From Flammeovirgaceae bacterium (GTDB taxonomy: Bacteria > Bacteroidota > Bacteroidia > Cytophagales > Cyclobacteriaceae): 38,603 nucleotides of DNA. The stretch lies in the NCBI GenBank assembly GCA_021298355.1, contig JAJTEH010000023.1, forward strand, positions 1-38,603, read 5' to 3'. Positions within the stretch are counted from its first letter, which is position 1, and each line of letters starts with the position of its first letter. The notes below the pieces were generated by a model. The model was given only the letters and a program-made list of their open reading frames with translations. It ran no database searches and was not told the origin of the DNA. This document shows, one piece after another, positions 33,854 to 38,603 of this stretch. The translations under genes were made by a program, and so were the position numbers.

Positions 33854-33992
33854 TTTTATAGTTTATAAAGTTAAAACAATTTAACAATTCAGATCGAATA
33901 TATCTTGTTGCCACCTGTTCTCTGTGTTCCTGAATTATTCTTGTTAACAAAAGAAATTTCTGACGTTAGAACGAACTTTATAAATAAGATTG

Positions 33993-34319
33993 TTATCTAT
34001 TCTTATACTCCTCTCTAACCGGACTAAAGACATCCATAATCTTACAATTAGTAAGGGCTACTCCACCATGTACAACATTAGAAGGAATAACAGCCACTAA
34101 TCCGTTCTCATATATTTTAGTTTCTCCATCTATAGTCAACTCAAACTTTCCTTCTACCACCTGCGTAATTTGTTCGTGTATATGTGCATGTAAAGGTATG
34201 GATGCACCTTTCTCTACTTCCCAAAAAGCTAGTGTTGTATTTTCGGTGTGTATGAATTTCCCTTTAAAACCTTTTATAATTTCTTTGGGCTCCATTTTTG
34301 AAAGATCTACGGTTGCCAT
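33993..34319 (-). CDS. Cupin-domain protein (second of pair)
   Basis: 108 residues with cupin motif 1 (PLHAHIHEQITQVVEGKFEL: the H-x-H, Gln and Gly pattern) and motif 2 (VIPSNVVHGGVAL). The fold binds a metal and a small ligand; activity unknown. It starts 13 bp after the preceding cupin gene and is the last of a CPBP-cupin-cupin unit. Confidence 0.85.
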   Translation of the reverse strand: MATVDLSKMEPKEIIKGFKGKFIHTENTTLAFWEVEKGASIPLHAHIHEQITQVVEGKFELTIDGETKIYENGLVAVIPSNVVHGGVALTNCKIMDVFSPVREEYKNR

Positions 34320-34331
34320 GTGGGTAGTTTA

Positions 34332-34688
34332 CTAGAGTTGTTCTTCAATTGATTTACTAATAGCAGATTTTACCTTGCCGGTATGTTCGGTGGTTTTCGG
34401 TTCAATCAGCATAATCTGGCATTCCTCTTTTGAAGAAACACGGTGGTTTGTTCCTTTCTTCACAACAAACAGGTCGCCTTTTTTCATCGTAAATGCCAGT
34501 CGATTCTCCATTTCCATCAGAAGTTGCCCCTCAATGATATAGAATAACTCATCTTCATTCTCATGATTATGCCAAGGCACTTCTTGCCCTTTTATTTTTA
34601 CAACTTTAATATAATGGTCATTTACTTCGCCAACAATCTTTGGAGAAAAATAGTTGTTAAGAACTAAAAACGCATCGCTTACATTCAT
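34332..34688 (-). CDS. Cupin-domain protein (first of pair)
   Basis: 118 residues. Motif 1 PWHNHENEDELFYIIEGQL gives the full H-x-H-x4-E pattern with the later Gly; motif 2 is GDLFVVKKGTNHRV. The tail (EPKTTEHTGKVKS) is typical of the 'cupin 2' group used as small-molecule sensors or isomerases. It overlaps the protease gene by 4 bp (ATGA) and is followed by another cupin. Confidence 0.88.
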   Translation of the reverse strand: MNVSDAFLVLNNYFSPKIVGEVNDHYIKVVKIKGQEVPWHNHENEDELFYIIEGQLLMEMENRLAFTMKKGDLFVVKKGTNHRVSSKEECQIMLIEPKTTEHTGKVKSAISKSIEEQL

Positions 34689-35554
34689 CTGTTAAACAGT
34701 TTACTTTTTACAATTTTACCTTCTTTTTTTGCACGGTAATAGAGAACTATTCCAATAAGCAATAAAAAAGTTGCTGTAAAAATGGAATCCTCAATTCCAA
34801 CGGCACCGCCCGTCAATATTTCGGAGCCAGTAAATTTTGATTGAATGATACTGCCCATATCACTTGTTCCGGTGAGATTTGAGCCATAAAAAGGCTGGGC
34901 AAAATTCCAACCGATATGGAAAAAATACGGTAGCCATATTCTTTTCGTATAGATAAACAACATGGCCATCGTAAACCCCCAAATCAAATAATAAAAAAAG
35001 CTAAACAGGTTAGAATTGGGATTATAAACGTGTTGAAGTTCTACTACCATAGCAATAACAAGGGTTGGGTGAGTACCTAACCAATTTTCACAAACCCTTA
35101 CGATTAATCCGCGGTGAAATAAGTCTTCAACGATGCCCGCAAATAATAATATCGTGAAAAATTTTACGGAGTAGTGAGTGGTTGAGAAACTTATCACTTC
35201 ATAATTCCCTAATACGTATAAAATGAAAATGGATAATGAGATGGTAAAAAAGCCAAAGGAAAATCCGCCAAACATTTCTTTGAATATATATTTTGTAGAT
35301 AACTCGGTTATTTCTCTCTTATCGTATAAACGAAATAGATAGTAATAGCTAACCAGTAACACTAGTAATGAAATACAATGAATAATTGGATTAGCAATAT
35401 TTTTATTGTGAATGATGCTATAAAAAATTGGTTTTAATACAAAGTTTTGAATGACTACGAATAGAGAAAAAGGAAGGACAATGCCTACGATAATTTTAGT
35501 AATTGGAAAGAACAGTACTTTTTTGATGAATGCATTCATACTTTTTTGATTCAT
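34685..35554 (-). CDS. CPBP-family intramembrane metalloprotease
   Basis: 289 residues if started at the ATG at 35552-35554 (MNQKSMNAFIKK). The open frame reaches 35659 without a likely start, and MLEILCN at 35605 is the other option. About eight membrane helices. CPBP/Abi motifs: VEDLFHRGLIV (the E-(x)n-R motif, with E-D in place of E-E), LQHVYN (His of motif 2) and FFHIGWNFAQP (H-x3-N of motif 3). Eukaryotic relatives cleave CAAX proteins; bacterial ones have varied or unknown targets, including bacteriocin self-protection. It is the first gene of the CPBP-cupin-cupin unit, divergent from an HxlR regulator. Confidence 0.82.
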   Translation of the reverse strand: MNQKSMNAFIKKVLFFPITKIIVGIVLPFSLFVVIQNFVLKPIFYSIIHNKNIANPIIHCISLLVLLVSYYYLFRLYDKREITELSTKYIFKEMFGGFSFGFFTISLSIFILYVLGNYEVISFSTTHYSVKFFTILLFAGIVEDLFHRGLIVRVCENWLGTHPTLVIAMVVELQHVYNPNSNLFSFFYYLIWGFTMAMLFIYTKRIWLPYFFHIGWNFAQPFYGSNLTGTSDMGSIIQSKFTGSEILTGGAVGIEDSIFTATFLLLIGIVLYYRAKKEGKIVKSKLFNR

Positions 35555-35649
35555 GTTTTCTGTGAACTGGAAATGGCTGATCGTGTTACACAGAATCTCC
35601 AGCATGTAATGTTTCTTGTAAAGAGAAGTATATAATATCTTTACAACAA

Positions 35650-35667
35650 GTACATACAAGAATGTAC
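35650..35667. promoter_or_regulatory. Candidate HxlR operator between CPBP and HxlR genes
   Basis: GTACAT-acaaga-ATGTAC, a perfect 6-bp inverted repeat in the divergent region. A likely HxlR -7 element (TATCTTTA, ending near 35642) lies directly before it, so a bound dimer would sit at the start site. HxlR proteins bind short inverted repeats. The site was found by eye and is not proven. Confidence 0.45.
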
Positions 35668-35724
35668 CCTACATACCAGAACTATACTATTGTTGATTAT
35701 CAACTCTTTAAAAATTTCAATACA

Positions 35725-36048
35725 ATGAAAAAAAAATCGAACAAAGCCTATTGCGCAGTGGATTATGCCTTTCAACGAATTGGAGGAAAATATAAAGGAA
35801 GAATTTTGTGGGTATTGAAAGATGGTGTTTTACGTTATGGCGAATTGAAAAGAGCTGTGGTGGGCATAACACCAAAAATGCTTACGCAAACTCTAAAAGA
35901 GTTGGAAAGTGACGATCTGATTACAAGAAAAGTCTATCTGGAAGTTCCGCCACGCGTGGAGTATGCACTTACGGCTACCGGCAAGGAGTTGATTCCTGTG
36001 ATTAAGCAAATGCGCGCCTGGGGTGAACGGCAAATGTCTTTAAAGTGA
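35725..36048 (+). CDS. HxlR-family transcriptional regulator
   Basis: 107 residues from the ATG at 35725 (MKKKSNKAYCAVDYAF). The frame extends 21 codons upstream to 35662, into the operator. HxlR wing-helix pattern: CAVDYAFQRIGGKYKGRILWVL, LRYGELKRAVVGITPKMLTQTLKELESDDLI, RVEYALTATGKELIPVI. It has one early Cys, as in redox- or electrophile-sensing HxlR members; sensing is an inference. It stands divergent from CPBP-cupin-cupin and is likely their regulator. Confidence 0.9.
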   Translation: MKKKSNKAYCAVDYAFQRIGGKYKGRILWVLKDGVLRYGELKRAVVGITPKMLTQTLKELESDDLITRKVYLEVPPRVEYALTATGKELIPVIKQMRAWGERQMSLK

Positions 36049-36118
36049 AGGGATTTAAACTCTTTTTCTTTCATTAGTGTCTGGGTGGATTTGTGTGGTA
36101 AGCAGATGTGCCAATTTT

Positions 36119-36150
36119 CGTTATTACTAGTTCTCTGTGCGGTAATAACG
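36119..36150. repeat. 9-bp inverted repeat between convergent genes
   Basis: CGTTATTAC (36119-36127) and GTAATAACG (36142-36150) with a 14-nt loop, between the convergent ends of HxlR (36048) and the lipoprotein (36231). A T-rich tract follows on the plus strand about 15 bp later. It may act as a weak terminator or be a mobile-element end; neither is established. Confidence 0.45.
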
Positions 36151-36230
36151 TTCTATATGTATGCTTTTTTCTTTCTTATAGAATTACTTTTTTAGCCAAA
36201 GGGCATTTAACATTTTAGCGCAAGGCTATT

Positions 36231-36677
36231 TCATGATTTTTTAAATACAAGTATTTTGTTTGTCGATGTAAGAATTAGCTTGCCGTTTTCTATTTTGTAA
36301 TTTTTAATTCCCATTAAATCCAATGCAAAGTTGTTGGGCTCTAATTTGTATTTCTCTTTTGTCCATACAATTTTTTCAATCGGTCGAGTATGAAAAGTTA
36401 TGGAAGAGTCCTTTACAATATACCACAAATTGTCGCCAACAAAATCTAATTCGTTCCACTTAAATGTAAATCTGCCTTTCGAATAAAAGTCCATTGTTAC
36501 GTTGCTATCAGGTGTTTTTCCGTCCCATAACTCGAGTGTCCAATTAGTATTAAGTAGTTGTGCGGGAATTATTTGTTGCTTTGTTTCCCTTATATATTGT
36601 CTTCTTGGTGGCATTAAACCACAAGCAATTAAAATACAAGTTGAAAGAAGAATGCTTACAAACAGAACGCTTTTCAT
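36231..36677 (-). CDS. Small lipoprotein, META/lipocalin-like
   Basis: 148 residues. Lipoprotein signal (MKSVLFVSILLSTCILIAC, Cys19). After a linker, LLNTNWTLELWDGKTPDSNVTMDFYSKGRFTFKW and the later strands up to NKILVFKKS read like a small beta-barrel of the META or lipocalin-like type. Function unknown. Another AGTCATAAG-bearing segment precedes it (see findings). Confidence 0.6.
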   Translation of the reverse strand: MKSVLFVSILLSTCILIACGLMPPRRQYIRETKQQIIPAQLLNTNWTLELWDGKTPDSNVTMDFYSKGRFTFKWNELDFVGDNLWYIVKDSSITFHTRPIEKIVWTKEKYKLEPNNFALDLMGIKNYKIENGKLILTSTNKILVFKKS

Positions 36678-36731
36678 ATTGTTTTTAACTCCTTATGACT
36701 TTGCATATAACTGTTGGTGTATATGGTTTTG

Positions 36732-37463
36732 TTATGGAAATTTCGAAATGTTATCTTGAACAAATTCATAAAGTTTATCTATAATTAATTTTCTTTGTTC
36801 TCTAAATTTTGACTCGGCTTCTACAAACTCTTTGTTTTTCATTAATTCGTTTGTTGCTTCCACATACTTGTTGCTATCGTCAACTTCTAGTTTATCATAA
36901 ACCTGCACTACTACATCCTCAGCCTTTCGTAGCGAGTTTGATATTTCAAACAGACTTAGTTTTAAATCGATTTGTTCAGTAAATTTTTGGATGTTAAATA
37001 ATAAAGCACTTTGGTAATTCTCCCAACTCTCGAAGTTAAGCCACTCCATAATTACAATAAAGCCATAAATTTCTGTAGGTAACTGTTTTAAATCTTCGGG
37101 GCTGATCCAAAACTTCTTCTTTATGTTATACTTATTAATAACTTCTAAAAATATTTCGTCTAATGCTTTTTCTTTTTTAGCGCTATACTTTCTTGTAATA
37201 CGTTCAGTAGAAGTATAAACATTCTCATTTATACTTTCAATGGTTAATCTAATATCAAAGTTACAATCAATTAAATGCTTTAGTGCTATTTCTGATTTTA
37301 CTCCCGTTTTTGTGCATACTTGTGCAACACTCTCTTCTACATAATTTTTTTCAGCTTCTTCTAAATCTCCTTTTACTTTTTCAAGTTATCTCTCTCCTTG
37401 CTTATGACTAACGGGTATGCGCTGCATTAATATTTCGAGTTTTATATCTTTCGGCTTACTCAT
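36732..37463 (-). pseudogene. Hypothetical protein gene interrupted by an in-frame TAA
   Basis: The frame runs 244 codons from ATG at 37461-37463 to the stop at 36732, with a single TAA at codon 26 (37386-37388). Beyond it the sequence is clearly coding: LEKVKGDLEEAEKNYVEE, KTGVKSEIALKHLIDCNFDI, a helical middle (SAKKEKALDEIFLEVINKY), then WLNFESWENYQSALLF and a coiled C-terminus. Without the stop it would be a 243-residue, charged, mostly helical cytoplasmic protein. The only later ATG in frame (37047-37049) would give 105 residues. Family unknown. The break may be a real mutation or a sequencing error. A remnant of another gene sits 30 bp upstream. Confidence 0.65.
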
Positions 37464-37491
37464 TATTTATTACTTAAAATGATACATAACG

Positions 37492-37710
37492 TTAATATAT
37501 AAGTTTATTCAGATTAATACCACCAGAAAATGGAGTTTTATTGTAGTATTTGAGGGTACCAAGTCGACTTTGTTCTGTGTAACCTTGCCTGACCCGACTA
37601 TACAATTTAGAATTAGTAGCAAAATCGTCTATGGGTTTTAGCCCGTGTGGTTGCCAGTTGGGTTTCGTCCAAATCGTAAGTCCTTCAATTTGATACTCGA
37701 TGCTTGTTGC
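37492..37710 (-). pseudogene. C-terminal remnant of an unidentified gene
   Basis: A 72-codon minus-strand frame between TAA (37711-37713) and TAA (37492-37494) with strong protein character: SIEYQIEGLTIWTKPNWQ, then LKPIDDFATNSKLYSRV, then GTLKYYNKTPFSGGINL. No start codon, so the 5' part is lost. Not recognised. It ends about 30 bp before the ATG of the next decayed gene, in the same direction, as if the two once formed a unit. Confidence 0.55.
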
Positions 37711-37778
37711 TTATCTGTGAAGCTCAAATGGGCAAGTATAAAAAAGATTAAGGTATACGTTTAATTTTTAGGTTTTTA

Positions 37779-37809
37779 ATACGAATCGTACTAATTTTGA
37801 TACGAATCG
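37779..37809 (+). promoter_or_regulatory. Repeated operator-like sites in the PadR promoter
   Basis: ATACGAATCG occurs at 37779-37788 and again at 37800-37809, 21 bp apart (two helical turns). The first copy extends to TACGA-A-TCGTA, a palindrome. Between them lies TAATTTTG (37792-37799), an exact TAnnTTTG -7 box; the -33 box is weak. The second copy ends 9 bp before the PadR ATG. This is the layout of an autorepressed promoter. Confidence 0.55.
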
Positions 37810-37818
37810 ATCTATTGC

Positions 37819-38355
37819 ATGAAAAAACCCATTTTCCGCCTTACAACATTAGATTTTTCTATTTTAGGATTACTTATGCAAAAACCAATGACAGGTTATG
37901 GTATCCGAATGATGTTTGAGAAAACAGCCTTGGCAAGCTATAGTAGTAGTCCTGGAACTATCTACCCTGCGCTTAGCCGCATGAAAGGGCTAGGCATGGT
38001 TGAAAAAAAGAAGCAAGCTAGTAGCAATCAGGAATTATTCACGATTACTAAAAGGGGCATCTCTCTTTTAACAAGATGGGTAACACAGACTGTTACAAGA
38101 AATGATGTAATAAGAAATTCTGAAATTCTCCTTTTACGATTTGCCTTTATGGATATTCTAGCTAGCAAAGCTGAGAAGCGTAAATTTTTAAATTCTTTTC
38201 TTGATGTTGTAAATCAGTATATAAAAGAACTTGAAGCGTATCACTTGGCCGAATCATCTGTTATGCCCGCGAGTGGCCGTCAAGCGTTTGAACATGGCCT
38301 CGAATTAAACAGGGCAACTTGCCGTTGGATTAAGAACCTTTTGAACAATCTTTAA
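37819..38355 (+). CDS. PadR-family transcriptional regulator
   Basis: 178 residues with the N-terminal PadR winged helix (FSILGLLMQKPMTGYGIRMMF, SSPGTIYPALSRMKGLGMVEKKK, LFTITKRGISLLTRWV) and a C-terminal dimerisation helix region (~95-178). This is the long PadR type (AphA-like). PadR proteins repress nearby genes, often exporters, until a ligand binds. The next gene, 18 bp downstream, encodes a membrane protein and is the probable target. Confidence 0.9.
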   Translation: MKKPIFRLTTLDFSILGLLMQKPMTGYGIRMMFEKTALASYSSSPGTIYPALSRMKGLGMVEKKKQASSNQELFTITKRGISLLTRWVTQTVTRNDVIRNSEILLLRFAFMDILASKAEKRKFLNSFLDVVNQYIKELEAYHLAESSVMPASGRQAFEHGLELNRATCRWIKNLLNNL

Positions 38356-38373
38356 CTATTAAATTAATTCTTT

Positions 38374-38603
38374 ATGAATAAGCAGTTCTGGTTCCGGAGT
38401 TTCATCGCTGCATCCGTTCTACTGGTTGTTGACTTAATCTTTTCACCTACAGAACCCAATGGTTATTCATTGGAAAATGCATTTTGGGAAACAGGTACTC
38501 TAATGGTATGTAGTAACGTTAACCACCTTTTATCACTATTCGTAATAAATTCTTTTCCTTTTGAAGTGAAAGAAAAAATAATTACAAATGCAAGCCCTAA
38601 TGG
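38374..38603 (+). CDS. Membrane protein following PadR (partial, runs off right edge)
   Basis: Starts at ATG 38374 and stays open to the window end (76 codons seen). Begins MNKQFWFRSFIAASVLLVVD, one hydrophobic segment, then a mixed part (PTEPNGYSLENAFWETGT). It follows padR by 18 bp on the same strand and is probably in one operon. Family not recognised from this fragment. Confidence 0.65.
   Translation, partial: MNKQFWFRSFIAASVLLVVDLIFSPTEPNGYSLENAFWETGTLMVCSNVNHLLSLFVINSFPFEVKEKIITNASPN

Noticed and set aside
36119-37500. Possible integron attC sites (aacgttaat and cgttattac type sequences near gene ends)
   Set aside because: No pair of RYYYAAC and GTTRRRY core sites with the right spacing could be defined, and no integrase is in the window.

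Overview
The window comes from a low-GC Bacteroidota chromosome, probably a Cytophagales- or Chitinophagales-like lineage; I cannot place it more finely. The reasons are: Bacteroidota-type promoters (TTG about 18-20 nt before TAnnTTTG) at several starts; a Na+-NQR subunit; a SAM-I-type riboswitch before a metY-metX-hom operon; and many secreted or lipobox proteins of Bacteroidota type (CarboxypepD_reg, TonB-C, ZU5-like, thioredoxin/TlpA). Almost everything is on the minus strand. The clear plus-strand genes are lpd, the HxlR regulator, the PadR regulator and the partial gene at the right edge.

Layout. 1-5.8 kb: end of an unidentified plus-strand gene, a terminator, nqrF standing alone, then the methionine operon metY-metX-hom. 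Its long leader (5320-5770) holds a promoter, a SAM riboswitch and a 16-codon Met/Cys-rich upstream ORF. 5.8-9.4 kb: an outer-membrane-type protein, a histidine-kinase remnant, fabG with a small membrane protein, and the divergent lpd. 9.6-19.6 kb: an accessory stretch of membrane, secreted or lipoprotein genes (PH-like membrane protein, proline dehydrogenase-like enzyme, two thioredoxin-fold proteins, NTF2-like proteins, a MORN/TonB-C protein, a scramblase-like protein). 19.9-23.0 kb: a two-gene unit of a RecQ-type helicase fused to a ComF-like phosphoribosyltransferase, followed 1 nt later by a DprA/Smf-like protein. This is the strongest candidate for an unusual DNA-processing, uptake or defence module.

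23-30 kb: small genes with visible decay (in-frame stops, a frameshift, remnants), then AraC-VOC-TfoX, LysE and secreted proteins. 30.2-32.1 kb: a four-gene operon ending in SRPBCC and ArsR, with two palindromic operator-like sites around its promoter. 32.6-38.6 kb: an esterase lipoprotein; a CPBP protease-cupin-cupin operon divergent from HxlR; a lipoprotein; a second decayed cluster; and a PadR regulator with repeats in its promoter.

How the parts work together. The methionine operon appears to be read at two levels: SAM through the riboswitch, and possibly Met/Cys supply through the upstream ORF. The RecQ-PRTase/DprA pair resembles the ComFA-ComFC-DprA competence set rebuilt on a RecQ helicase. 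Three regulator genes (ArsR, HxlR, PadR) sit with recognisable symmetric or repeated sites in their own promoters. No rRNA, tRNA, CRISPR array, intact transposase or integrase was seen.
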